NCBI GenBank assembly: GCA_002729415.1
Contig: PBXZ01000206.1
Span: forward strand, 1-19,088
Direction: 5' to 3'
Length of the DNA: 19,088 nt
From: UBA9662 sp002729415
Lineage (GTDB): Bacteria; Poribacteria; WGA-4E; UBA9662
Shown: piece after piece, positions 1-8,065 of the stretch
How the letters are laid out: each line of letters opens with the position of its first letter
How positions within the stretch are numbered: position 1 is the stretch's first letter
Made by a program: the position numbers and the translations under genes
Notes under the pieces: model-generated
Told to the model about the DNA's origin: nothing
Databases searched by the model: none
What the model saw: only the letters and a program-made list of their open reading frames with translations

Positions 1-4
1 TCAT
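1..4 (-). CDS. 5' end of a minus-strand gene running off the left edge
   Basis: Only the start codon and one further base are inside the window. Read on the minus strand, an ATG at 4-2 is preceded by AGGAGA at 17-12, seven bases upstream, which is ideal ribosome-binding-site geometry. The product cannot be known from here. The good Shine-Dalgarno match makes a real gene start more likely than chance, but nothing downstream can be tested. Confidence 0.45.
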
Positions 5-307
5 TGTAAATTCTCCTATATTTTTGAAGTTTTTGTTGTGTGTAATTTAGAGTTGTTTCTGTCTTATTTGAGTTCCTACACTCAATTAAACTGTTTATAT
101 ATCGGCAGGATGGAAAAAAACATTAGGTTTTTTTTGAAAAGAATAATAAGGAAAGATATATTATGTGAGGGTAAATGGGAAGAATGGAAGGCAAGTTCAG
201 TTGTATGAAAGTGGTGTATTGACTACTAGAGAAGTAGGTAAAACGGTTTGATTCTGTGACTCAATTAAGTTTTATTTAAGCTAAAACTAAAGTACAAGGT
301 GAATGTG
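5..307. other. AT-rich intergenic stretch without a supported gene
   Basis: I see no credible coding frame here. The only structure is an A/T-only hairpin with a single G-C pair: arms 114-121 and 127-134 around a five-base loop. It lacks a GC-rich stem and so is not a convincing terminator. The segment presumably carries the promoter of the gene starting at position 4, but I could not assign -35/-10 boxes with confidence. Confidence 0.4.
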
Positions 308-376
308 GTGATCCAAAGATCAATTATCTTGTTGCTTGTGATGATGATTGTCTTTGTCGGGTGTGATGGTAAATGA
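308..376 (+). CDS. 22-codon lipoprotein-like peptide (possible remnant)
   Basis: A short frame from GTG at 308 (an in-frame GTG also lies at 299) to TGA at 374-376 encodes a textbook lipoprotein signal peptide. It has a basic N-region (IQR), a hydrophobic core of about 14 residues and a lipobox ending FVGC, but only three residues follow the cysteine before the stop. AAGGTGA just upstream of 308 is a plausible ribosome-binding site. It could be a minimal lipoprotein of the entericidin kind, or the truncated head of a larger lipoprotein whose body has been lost. The frame is too short to prove expression. Confidence 0.3.
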   Translation: MIQRSIILLLVMMIVFVGCDGK

Positions 377-402
377 AGCTAAAACGGTTCTTAGGATTAG
401 AT

Positions 403-556
403 ATGAAGAAAAGATTAGCCATTTGTTTTTCTGGTTGGAGTCATCTGCTTAGTGTTTAATTGTAGTAATGCGTTGGAATACGCAGAATTGGGAGATACTC
501 ATATTGATCAAGAGCACGTATTGGTCTTGGGAAAGCCTTTCATTTCAGTTTGCTAG
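403..556 (+). pseudogene. frameshifted remnant of a small secreted or lipoprotein gene
   Basis: ATG at 403 starts MKKRLA and then needs a one-base shift near 421 to continue into the frame FVFLVGVICLVFNC. That is the hydrophobic core and lipobox-like end of a signal peptide. It is followed by about 30 polar residues to TAG at 554-556. Without the shift, the ATG frame stops at once. A charged start joined to a hydrophobic core across a shift is what a broken exported-protein gene would look like. It meets the end of the PhyH gene on the other strand at 545-556. I do not recognise the mature part, and the whole reading is tentative. Confidence 0.3.
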
Positions 557-1378
557 AGGTTTTGAGTGGCCTTGTCGAAGATAATCGATTGGTGCATCGG
601 TATATACTGCCGACGTTCGTAAAATTGGATGATGAAAAAAAGCTTCAGTACCTTTTTGGGCCTCAAATCCCCACTGGGATTCCCATTCACAGCGATGAAT
701 CATAGCCAGCATAGGTCGTGGGGTATCTGTATGGTTGGGCATTCCACAGTGCCAGACTCGCATATCACGCAATATGAGATCTCCTCTCTGACTAAAAACG
801 TATTCAGCCGGTCTTTTGGCATCCCACTCAGCAATCATCTCTTCTGTTATGTGTCGATTGTTTGGCTGAATTCGAGTGTCTTGGTGGGTACCAAGCCAAA
901 CCTTGGTTGCTCCGTTAGATTGATCAACATCCACTAGTGGAACATTAACCACTATGCAGTGAGGTGGTGGTATGTAATCCAGATTTGGCCAAAGTTGATG
1001 GGTATCTGCATGGACCCCTTGCTGCTCATGTCCAGAAAAGGCAGTGTTAGCACCATAAGAGTCCAGAATGACTCCATCACCCATGATCTGGTGTGTGATA
1101 GTAATTGCCATTTCATTGAATACAATATCTGAAAACAGGTAAGGATGAAATGGAGGTGGCCGTACACCTTGCCAATTATTGGAAATTCCATTGGTTTGTT
1201 CCACACTATCGACATCTTCTAGCATCTTTTGACTTAAACGATCAATATGATCAACATCAATTACTCCCGAAAGAAGAACGACACCATCTTCCTTTAAGGC
1301 TTTGATTGATGCTTGAATATTATCTGCATGCATATGCCCCGATTTAACTTCATCGCAGCTGACTTTTAAGGTTCGCAT
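545..1378 (-). CDS. phytanoyl-CoA dioxygenase (PhyH) family Fe(II)/2-oxoglutarate oxygenase
   Basis: This 277-residue protein has the length and pattern of the PhyH family, non-heme iron oxygenases that hydroxylate small organic substrates with 2-oxoglutarate and O2 in the cytoplasm. The iron facial triad is visible as HAD (H123, D125) and H210 in RDMRVWHCG. R221 in TPRPML is the expected 2-oxoglutarate carboxylate anchor, and SNGATKVWLGTH (154-165) matches the family's NGx...GSH strand. The actual substrate cannot be read from sequence. There is no signal peptide. It is the last gene of a minus-strand run and lies 98 bases after the DUF1080 gene, so co-transcription is likely but not certain. 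The ATG start at 1378 has only a weak, distant GGGGAT upstream. Confidence 0.88.
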   Translation of the reverse strand: MRTLKVSCDEVKSGHMHADNIQASIKALKEDGVVLLSGVIDVDHIDRLSQKMLEDVDSVEQTNGISNNWQGVRPPPFHPYLFSDIVFNEMAITITHQIMGDGVILDSYGANTAFSGHEQQGVHADTHQLWPNLDYIPPPHCIVVNVPLVDVDQSNGATKVWLGTHQDTRIQPNNRHITEEMIAEWDAKRPAEYVFSQRGDLILRDMRVWHCGMPNHTDTPRPMLAMIHRCEWESQWGFEAQKGTEAFFHHPILRTSAVYTDAPIDYLRQGHSKPLAN

Positions 1379-1476
1379 AACGCTAGTTTATCCCCAATAC
1401 ATTTGTGATTGAACCAAATCCCTTGAGCCTATGAGTCGGTTATTTAGGAAAGTGACTACTATTCTCATGGTGAGAA

Positions 1477-2085
1477 CTAGAGCGGTTTTAGCTTAATATG
1501 GCGAAACCAAATTTTTCCGCCGTGGTCCTGCAATCCAATGTGCCCTTTATGCGGCATATCTTTCCAGGCATACTTGAATTTATTCTTGGTTCCATCAGGA
1601 TTGATACCAGGTTCTGACCATTGGTCCATGTCCATGTCAGTAATTTTTTCACCGTTATGTTCTACTGTAATCATGTTATTTTGACAATGAATGGTCATAT
1701 TATTCCATTGACCAATTGGTTTACAAACATTATGGGTTGGAGCCACCATGTCATAGATTGCACCGCAGTCATGGGATCCTAAGTTTTCACGTCCATAACT
1801 ATCCAGTATCTGAATTTCGATTCCCGTGTGCACCGGATCATCTAGATCTGACCAGCGGAAGAAAATACCGCTGTTAACACTATCATCCATCTTGAAATCA
1901 ACAGACAAGACAAAATTTTCGTATTGTTTGAGAGTATAAAGATATTTACCACCATTGGCAGTACATAAAATGTTACCATTATCGACTACCCATCCCTCTG
2001 GGTTTCCGGTTGTTGCCCAACCATTTAAAGTTTGTCCGTCAAACAGTAAAACCCACCCGTCATTTTCTTTTTGTTCATTTAACAT
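1477..2085 (-). CDS. DUF1080 / 3-keto-disaccharide hydrolase domain protein
   Basis: This 202-residue protein is almost entirely one DUF1080 domain (PF06439, a concanavalin-like beta jelly roll). Hallmarks are LLFDGQTLNGW near the N-terminus (14-24), GWVVDNGNI, YLYTLKQYENFVLSVDFK, SGIFFRW, GIEIQILDS, the GQWNNMTIHCQNN strand, and the closing HIGLQDHGGKIWFRHIKLKPL segment. Some family members hydrolyse 3-keto-glycosides, others are simply carbohydrate-binding. Unlike many relatives it has no signal peptide, suggesting a cytoplasmic product. AGAGG at 2098-2094 lies eight bases before the ATG and fixes the start. It follows the broken cytochrome/PQQ gene by 35 bases and is probably in the same transcript. 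A perfect 6-bp inverted repeat (1462-1467/1471-1476) abuts its stop codon. Confidence 0.9.
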   Translation of the reverse strand: MLNEQKENDGWVLLFDGQTLNGWATTGNPEGWVVDNGNILCTANGGKYLYTLKQYENFVLSVDFKMDDSVNSGIFFRWSDLDDPVHTGIEIQILDSYGRENLGSHDCGAIYDMVAPTHNVCKPIGQWNNMTIHCQNNMITVEHNGEKITDMDMDQWSEPGINPDGTKNKFKYAWKDMPHKGHIGLQDHGGKIWFRHIKLKPL

Positions 2086-2120
2086 TGGGATAACCTCTTT
2101 TGTTTTAAATGTTGATTGGT

Positions 2121-3014
2121 TTATTTAAAGTGCGTTGAACTGAGATCTAAGTGATAAATTGTGCCGTTATCGTATCCAACCAGATAGATCTCGCCATGGT
2201 GGTCAACTCCGAATGAGGCTATTCGCGTTGGAGCCTGACCGATTTGGCGAATTTTTGTTAATTTCCTTTGATCCTGCTAGAACAGGGTGCTCTGATATCC
2301 ATACTGGCTGATTGAAGCAATGCTCCGCAGGATGGAAAGGGGTTAATTGAACAGTTTTAGTTAAAACTCCGATTTCGTCCGGTATTTCGCTTGAACGTGT
2401 GGCCTTTAATGTCCATTCACGTAGATTCTGAAAATAGGCAATTAGATCCAAGAATTCCTGCTTTGAAATTAGATCCTCAATACCTTCAGGCATTACAGAG
2501 ACTTGACTGGCGCGGCGCTGATCAATCTCGTCAACGGCAATTTTAACAATAGCACCATCCGTACTGGAAAGCACTATTTCTTCCACTGATGTCGACTTCA
2601 GAATTCCAGTATGCATTACCCCTTCAGTTGTCACAATAATTGTTGTACTATATCCTGGTGAAATATTGGCAGATGGGTCAAGAGTGTGTTGATGAGGTGC
2701 TCTTTGTTATATGTATCACCAATGATGGACAGGTCGGGACCAACCGATCTGCCTTCATCATTTACTATGTGGCAACTTTTACAATTGGCTTTTTCTTTGT
2801 CTTCAAAGATTTTTCGGCCGTTGACTACGTTGCCGCTACCGGATGCCGCAAATTGACTGTATTGTTCTCGAAGCGTCAGTACCTTGCTTGGTGGATCAGC
2901 TAACGCTGCTATTGCTAAGATGTATAGAAAATACCATCTAATTTCTGTTTTAAGACATCGGCAAGCAGATATAGTTTGCCGATCCGGACGGTTTTTTTGT
3001 GTTAACTTTACCAT
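2121..3014 (-). pseudogene. Planctomycete-type cytochrome c / PQQ-dehydrogenase-like protein, frameshifted and internally deleted
   Basis: Three fragments in successive frames form one gene. Fragment 1 starts at ATG 3014, two bases after the sulfatase TGA, so it is probably translationally coupled. It carries a hydrophobic export segment (about residues 27-39, ending ALA) and the heme site CKSCH (C78, C81, H82) with SVGPDLSIIG. The frame breaks at the GGG of 2675-2677. One extra base there would restore LLTPSANISPGYSTT, running into fragment 2 with the probable axial Met of SVMPEGI and the helix FLDLIAYFQNL. Fragment 2 reaches a propeller-like start (FHPAEHCFNQPVWI). Near 2280 the frame changes again to RIASFGVDHHGEIYLVGY and GTIYHLDL, the C-terminal end of a PQQ sorbosone/glucose-dehydrogenase-like propeller, stopping at 2121-2123. 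The middle blades are absent. An intact relative would oxidise sugars in the periplasm. Confidence 0.72.
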
Positions 3015-3016
3015 TA

Positions 3017-4465
3017 TCACTTTGCATTTAATACTAATGGACCAACAGAAGCCACACGAAGAATCGGATATTGTGAATTGAACAAACTGTGATCGTTGGT
3101 GTCGTTTGCAACCTGCCACATTTGTGAGGTCATCTGATTTAATTGTTTTTGATAAGTCGGGTCCTCGGCCAGATTGGTCATTTCGTATGGATCCGCATCC
3201 AGATTGTATAGTTCATCAAAATCAAATCCGTTGAAAACAAATTTCCATGATCCGTTCCATATTACACGTTGCGTTAGAATCATACGACCTCCATAGTACT
3301 CAGCGAAACCGGTCATAAACTGATGCTCTTCGGATTTTGGATCACTAAGCATGCTAGCGAAGGAACGCGAATCAGGAACGTCAATCGGTTCACAATCGAC
3401 CAAGTCCAATAGCGACGGACAGAGATCATGCAGCCCAACACGAGCGTCTGTCGTTATTCCTTTTGCACAACCTGGTCCAGATATAACAAGTGGTATGTTG
3501 TAAATCTCTTCTGAGGCCGAGAAATTCTTGCAATATAAACCGTGTGCACCAAGCAACTCACCGTGATCAGAAGTGATTACAATGATGGTATTTTCTGATT
3601 CACCGTTAATCTCTACTAAATCAATGAGTTGGCCAAACAATTGATCAATCTCAGTAATAGACGCATAGTAGCAGGTTGCTGCTTCACGTCGTTCTTGATC
3701 AGTGAAAGTTTGCCATACACGTGCCGCTTTACGATAGATGCCAGGACGGCCTTGGAGGTCATCTTTAACATTCGGTGGCAGCGCAATCCCGTCGACTTCA
3801 TAAAGATCAAAAGCCGATTGCTCGCTGATGAACGGGTCATGTGGTTCTTGTAAACTAACAAAACAACACCAGGGATCATCTGTTGTCGACGCTTGTCGGA
3901 GAAAATCCTCTGCCAAACTCACGGTAACTCCCATATTTCGCTGTTCGGAGGGTAAATCTGTTACACCATAGAAGATGCTTTCCTTGTACCCTGGAGGATT
4001 GTCCAAATTGCGTTGTAGGGAAAAGGTCTGTTGAGGAGGATTGTTACCCAAAATTTCCTTTTGCCTCTGCTGCCATAACTCATTTCCATTGGTACCGTTA
4101 ATTTGCCAACCAAACTGCTCAAGTTTGCTACTTCGCTCGACATGCCATTTGCCGAAGTATCCTGTCTTGTACCCAGCAATTTCTAGTCTTTGTGCCCAGT
4201 GTGGATGTTCGGTACGCAAGCAACTCTGATCCGAATCAACTGTATGAGTCACAGTTAAGACTCCGTGGTTGTGTGGCAGCAACCCAGTCATGAGGCTCGC
4301 ACGGGAAGGAGAGCAAACAGCATTGGCCGGGTAGGCGTTTTTGAACCGCACGCCCATTTGAATGAGGCGATCCATATTAGGGGTTTGGCAGGGATGTCCC
4401 GGATCAAGGACTCGTCCCTGCATTTGATCAGTCATCAAAAACAAAATATTAGGTCTATTTGACAC
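3017..4465 (-). CDS. sulfatase (Cys-type, alkaline phosphatase superfamily)
   Basis: A full-length type I sulfatase, hydrolysing sulfate esters from carbohydrates or related substrates. The signature CSPSRAS (Cys 56, counted from an upstream TTG at 4480) would be converted to formylglycine by a maturase encoded elsewhere. Metal and active-site elements are MTDQ (D18), GKWH (K111, H113), EPHDPF (about 212-217), TSDHGE (D305, H306) and K318. I place the start at GTG 4465, giving MSNRPNILFLMTDQ, because AAAGGT lies seven bases upstream; the TTG at 4480 has no such site. No signal peptide is visible, so it appears cytoplasmic, unlike many environmental sulfatases. The TGA stop sits two bases before the next gene's ATG. 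Substrate class (choline, heparan, fucoidan and others) cannot be assigned. Confidence 0.93.
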   Translation of the reverse strand: MSNRPNILFLMTDQMQGRVLDPGHPCQTPNMDRLIQMGVRFKNAYPANAVCSPSRASLMTGLLPHNHGVLTVTHTVDSDQSCLRTEHPHWAQRLEIAGYKTGYFGKWHVERSSKLEQFGWQINGTNGNELWQQRQKEILGNNPPQQTFSLQRNLDNPPGYKESIFYGVTDLPSEQRNMGVTVSLAEDFLRQASTTDDPWCCFVSLQEPHDPFISEQSAFDLYEVDGIALPPNVKDDLQGRPGIYRKAARVWQTFTDQERREAATCYYASITEIDQLFGQLIDLVEINGESENTIIVITSDHGELLGAHGLYCKNFSASEEIYNIPLVISGPGCAKGITTDARVGLHDLCPSLLDLVDCEPIDVPDSRSFASMLSDPKSEEHQFMTGFAEYYGGRMILTQRVIWNGSWKFVFNGFDFDELYNLDADPYEMTNLAEDPTYQKQLNQMTSQMWQVANDTNDHSLFNSQYPILRVASVGPLVLNAK

Positions 4466-4512
4466 ATTGACACCTTTCAATGTTTTTTTAAATTTCTACT
4501 GGGTAGTTAAAG

Positions 4513-5631
4513 TTAATCGTTTTGATATTTAATACTATAACCATTCCTGTGTAAGGTTCCATTGATTTCCTGTACTTTGAACTTGATAAAATCCTGAAAC
4601 TCTGGATTCTCTCGGATTCTGTCGAAACCGCTATCCAACCGTGCTTTTGCTATAGTTTCTTCATCTAAATTCATTGCTGTCTGCAGAGATTCTACTGACA
4701 GAACTGCTTCATTTTTCAGAACATACGTTAAGGCTAAATTATAATAGATTAGTGCATATTCCGGATTAATCTGAATTGCTTTCTTATACTCAGTAACAGC
4801 GGCTTCCAAATCTCCTTTAAGTGCGTAAATAGCAGCTAGATCGTCATGGGCCAACACATAATCTGGGTTAATCTCAATGGCTAATTGATACTCAGTGACA
4901 GCAGTTTCTAAGTCTCCTCGGACAGCATAAACTACTCCTAGATTGTAATGAACATGTGCATCTCTGGGATTAATCTGAATTGCTTTCTTATACTCAGTAA
5001 CAGCAGCCTCAAAATTTCCTTGGTTGTAATAAACAAGCCCCAAATTATGGTAAACCTCTGCATCTCTGGGATTGATTTGAATTGCTTTCTTATACTCAGT
5101 AACAGCAGCCTCAAAATCACCTAGCTTACGATAAGCAACACCTAAACAGTAATGAGTGTTAGAATCTTTTGGATTAATCTGAATTGCTTTCTTATACTCA
5201 GTAACAGCAGCCTCAAAATCTTCTTGACTCTGATAAATAACACCTAGATTATAGTATGCACCTGCATCTTTTGGATTGATTTGAATGGCTCTTTTATAGG
5301 CATCCTCTGCCATTTTAAAATCACCAAGATTATGATATACAAGTCCTAGATTGTAGTGTACCCCAGCATCTCTGGGATTGATTTGAATGGCTGTTCTGTA
5401 GAAAATCTCTGCTGTTTTTAAATCACCTTGTTCTGTATAAATATTTCCCAGACAATAATAAGCATCAAAATGTTGAGGATCAATCTCAATAGCCTTCTTA
5501 TACTCAGCAGCAGCGGCTTCCAAATCACCTTGTTGATGAAAAACAAGTCCTAAATTATAGTATAAATCTGCGTTCTTGGGGTTCATAGGATTAAAAACTA
5601 ACCATTTTTGCCTATTAGAATATGATAACAT
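4513..5631 (-). CDS. tetratricopeptide (TPR) repeat protein, nine repeats
   Basis: The 372-residue product is an almost pure TPR array: nine consecutive 34-residue units from about residue 20 to 326, each with the canonical pattern (YYNLGxxYxxxGDxEAAxxEYKKAI, then INP). A 46-residue tail follows, containing RIRENPEFQDFIK, a motif seen at the end of other bacterial TPR proteins. Such arrays are protein-protein interaction scaffolds; no enzymatic domain is present. There is no signal peptide or membrane segment. An internal ATG at residue 16 (MNPKNA) is an alternative start, and the upstream ATG has only a weak AAAGAAA before it. It lies 47 bases ahead of the sulfatase on the same strand, so it could be the first gene of that transcript. 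Function beyond scaffolding is unknown. Confidence 0.9.
   Translation of the reverse strand: MLSYSNRQKWLVFNPMNPKNADLYYNLGLVFHQQGDLEAAAAEYKKAIEIDPQHFDAYYCLGNIYTEQGDLKTAEIFYRTAIQINPRDAGVHYNLGLVYHNLGDFKMAEDAYKRAIQINPKDAGAYYNLGVIYQSQEDFEAAVTEYKKAIQINPKDSNTHYCLGVAYRKLGDFEAAVTEYKKAIQINPRDAEVYHNLGLVYYNQGNFEAAVTEYKKAIQINPRDAHVHYNLGVVYAVRGDLETAVTEYQLAIEINPDYVLAHDDLAAIYALKGDLEAAVTEYKKAIQINPEYALIYYNLALTYVLKNEAVLSVESLQTAMNLDEETIAKARLDSGFDRIRENPEFQDFIKFKVQEINGTLHRNGYSIKYQND
4654..5574 (-). repeat. 102-bp tandem DNA repeats encoding TPR units
   Basis: The TPR units are visible at the DNA level with a 102-bp period. The sequence attgctttcttatactcagt recurs at 4775, 4979, 5081 and 5183, spaced by exactly 102 or 204 bases. 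The three units starting at 4979, 5081 and 5183 are nearly identical over their helix-B half, which points to recent unit duplication. The outer units have diverged. Confidence 0.88.
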
Positions 5632-6025
5632 TGCAGTTTCTTTGTTATCAAAGATGACGACCTTGATTGCTGTTAGAAATCGGATCAGTCTAGCAAACCA
5701 ACGACTCGATCAGTTCCTTTAGAGGACTAATGAGAAANCAAACGACANCATTCTAATGGAGATTCTATCCNTTTTACGTTCCATNGTATAGNATAACCTG
5801 CTATCCTCAGGGTTGGAATTNAAGGTTACACAGTACATAAATTATTATCAGNGTTGGATTCCAGTNCCAACTCANTGCTAAAACACAAAATACCATATCA
5901 CTGAGAGCTTTTNAATAAATCGATGGTTCCAAGTGACAATTGACTTTGTATAATCCGGGTTGCTAATACAAAAGNCCAGGGATAACCATCCTATGATNGA
6001 CGACCTTGNGATTTAAGCACGATAA
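5632..6025. other. intergenic region with scattered ambiguous bases, no gene seen
   Basis: About 394 bases between the TPR gene and the SDR gene, containing the first Ns in the window. I find no open frame with coding character, no tRNA-like fold and no clear terminator. A weak 5-bp inverted repeat (gttgg/ccaac around 5853-5874) is too small to interpret. It should contain the TPR gene's promoter, which I could not pin down. Confidence 0.4.
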
Positions 6026-6784
6026 TCAACAACCNTATCCTGCTGTATATCCGCCATCTATAGGAAGGGCGATTCCAGTCACAAAAGACGATTCATCTGA
6101 GGCTAAATACAATACACCGAGAGCAATCTCCAGCATATCTCCGAGTCGTCCCATCGGATGAAGATNCGCTANTGCTTGATACTCTTCCTTATNCTTCAAA
6201 ATGTTCTTCAACAACGGTGTGTTGACAAAGCCAGGACAGACACAGTTGACCCGGATCTTATGTAGAGCATAATCTAGCGCCATGCTTCGCGTTAGGTTGA
6301 CAACACCACCCTTAGAGGCTGCATAAGCCGCACGAANCCTNCCTCCAACTATGCCATAGATTGAAGCTATATTAACAATAGAACCACCNCNATTNTCGAT
6401 CATTCTAGGAATCGCATACTTAGAACTAAGGTAGATACTTTTCAAGTTGACATCGATGTTACGATCCCAATCCTCTTCGGACAAATCTACCACAGGTAAA
6501 CGTATGGCAATCCCTGCGTTGTTAACCAAGATATTCAGCTTACCGTAGGTATTGATCGTTGTTTTCACCATACCCTGTATATCTGTGGCTGAGGTTACAT
6601 TTACATAGTNGAAGATAGCTTGACCNCCATCAGATCTTATCAGATCAACCGTTTCGTTACCACCAACTTCATTTTTATCTGCCACAACAACCTTNCCACC
6701 TTCTTTGGCAAATAGGATTGCTGTTGNCCTCCCTATTCCGGAGGCTGCGCCTGTAATGATTGCAACTTTGTCTGAAATTCTCAT
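6026..6784 (-). CDS. short-chain dehydrogenase/reductase, classical SDR
   Basis: This 252-residue Rossmann enzyme has every classical SDR landmark: TGAASGIG (11-18) for cofactor binding, NNAG (88-91), catalytic S141 in NIASIYG, Y154 and K158 in YAASKGG, and CPGFVNTPLL after the active site. D36 at the end of the second strand (VVVADKN) favours NAD(H) over NADP(H). The closing FVTGIALPIDGGYTAG is typical of 3-oxoacyl-reductase or sugar-dehydrogenase-like members. The substrate is not predictable, but with sugar-handling neighbours a polyol or sugar alcohol is reasonable. AGGAG seven bases before the ATG fixes the start. About a dozen Ns lie within it, mostly at third codon positions. One codon near the end (6035-6037, TAN on the coding strand) could be Tyr or an early stop. 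Confidence 0.9.
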   Translation of the reverse strand: MRISDKVAIITGAASGIGRXTAILFAKEGXKVVVADKNEVGGNETVDLIRSDXGQAIFXYVNVTSATDIQGMVKTTINTYGKLNILVNNAGIAIRLPVVDLSEEDWDRNIDVNLKSIYLSSKYAIPRMIXNXGGSIVNIASIYGIVGXRXRAAYAASKGGVVNLTRSMALDYALHKIRVNCVCPGFVNTPLLKNILKXKEEYQAXAXLHPMGRLGDMLEIALGVLYLASDESSFVTGIALPIDGGYTAGXGC

Positions 6785-6992
6785 GGACCNCTCCTTAAAA
6801 GTAGCTTAAGACGTGTGCAGATTGACAACTCACAATTTAAGTTGGNCTCTTTTGCTCCNTCGTACTATCNGATGTAGCAGGTGACACTGTGGAATTAAAG
6901 ATCCAACTTAGTGACAATATACCAATTAGTTAATCAAGGGAAATTAGATACTCNGTTGTTTAATTTCTAGAAAGCCGAATAAGTTTAGATCA

Positions 6993-8022
6993 CTAGAATC
7001 GATCGGGCCACCACACATGTGGATAGTGAGTTGGGAACAGATAATCAAGAAGATCGATAATCTCCATTGACACAGACACGTTGCTNTCCCAGATAAGATC
7101 CTCTANCGTCCTTCGTCCCATCATAAGTTGTACGAATTTGTTTTGTGCTATTTCTAATTTGTATCGTGACTTGCTTGTCGAATTTTCTTGATGATTCACA
7201 TGTCCANTATCAACCTCAATTAAGTCAGTTCCGAGATCAGTTGAGATCTCAATAATCCCCTGCCATTTGGTGAATTTAGCTGATTTCTGTAACCGGCTTG
7301 TCAGTTCGTAACACATTTTTTTCAGCGTCGTCGTTTGTCTGATAAGCCGCATCATTCCTCCACCGCACCTTCTNTGAGAGATAGTAGTTTGGGTTCCAAA
7401 ACGTCGGCAAAAAACTGAGAATGGATGATCTTGTGGCATTGAGAACCGAAGCTGATTGACTGAAATTTGGTTGGCATAATTGGTTAAGAACTTTACAATT
7501 GAAGGGAAAATAGATTGATCTAAAAAACCAATTTCTGAAANAGTAACATGATTACTATCTTCTCCTTTAAAGAAGTAACCAGTGACCTGATCATTTGNGT
7601 CAAAAACAACAAATGGGGTGGCAGGTTGCTCCCAGGTTATGCCTCTATTGAATTTCCTCCATGAATCTGAATCCCGAATTAAAGTGCCTATCCGATTTGT
7701 ATTATTGCTGTGGTAAATCCCCAAAATTTCAGGTAAATCTTCTATCTCAAAGGTCCTTATTTGATATTCCAAATAGCATTGCTACATCAAAACCCTGATT
7801 GCTCATCCAGGCTTTGGACTCATCCATAATCCGCCGTGCAAAACCTTGATGACGATATGCTTCACCTGTGCCAACTCCACCAATTCCACCCATCCTCAAT
7901 AGAGAAGCACCATACTTCATTTGGTATTCACCAAGCCACAAGCTACTGATATTTGGTTCCTTATCTTTCGAGAGTGTGATTCTCCAATTTGACTCTGATT
8001 CCTTTAGACATTCGAGCTTCAC
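6993..8022 (-). pseudogene. Eis-like GNAT acetyltransferase with SCP2-like tail, broken by an internal deletion
   Basis: Two overlapping frames together make one protein. The upstream part starts at GTG 8022 (TAGGAG seven bases before it; MKLECLKE). It carries the acetyl-CoA-binding core GGVGTGEAYRHQGFARRIM and runs to VAMLFGISN, then stops at 7747. The downstream frame resumes with EYQIRTFEIEDLPEILGIY and continues through the second GNAT-like lobe (NTNRIGTLIRDSDSW), RLIRQTTTLKKM and an SCP2-like C-terminal domain ending HVWWPDRF. In this family I expect AMLFGI to continue through an FY..FG(Y/F) segment of roughly 15 residues before the second lobe. That piece is missing and the frame is shifted, so a short deletion around 7747-7772 fits better than a lone base error. 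It follows the esterase gene by 43 bases. Confidence 0.7.
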
Positions 8023-8065
8023 TGCATTTCTCCTACAAATTGGGATGCTTATTACCAAATAAATC

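Noticed and set aside
114..134. Hairpin aaaaaaac/gttttttt, possible bidirectional terminator
   Set aside because: The stem has one G-C pair only; runs of A and T pair by chance in AT-rich DNA.
1462..1476. Perfect 6-bp inverted repeat (ttctca-tgg-tgagaa) directly after the DUF1080 stop codon, a candidate terminator
   Set aside because: On the coding strand it is not followed by a T-run, the stem is short and AT-rich, and a same-strand gene follows 98 bases on. It may be an RNA structure but does not qualify as a terminator.
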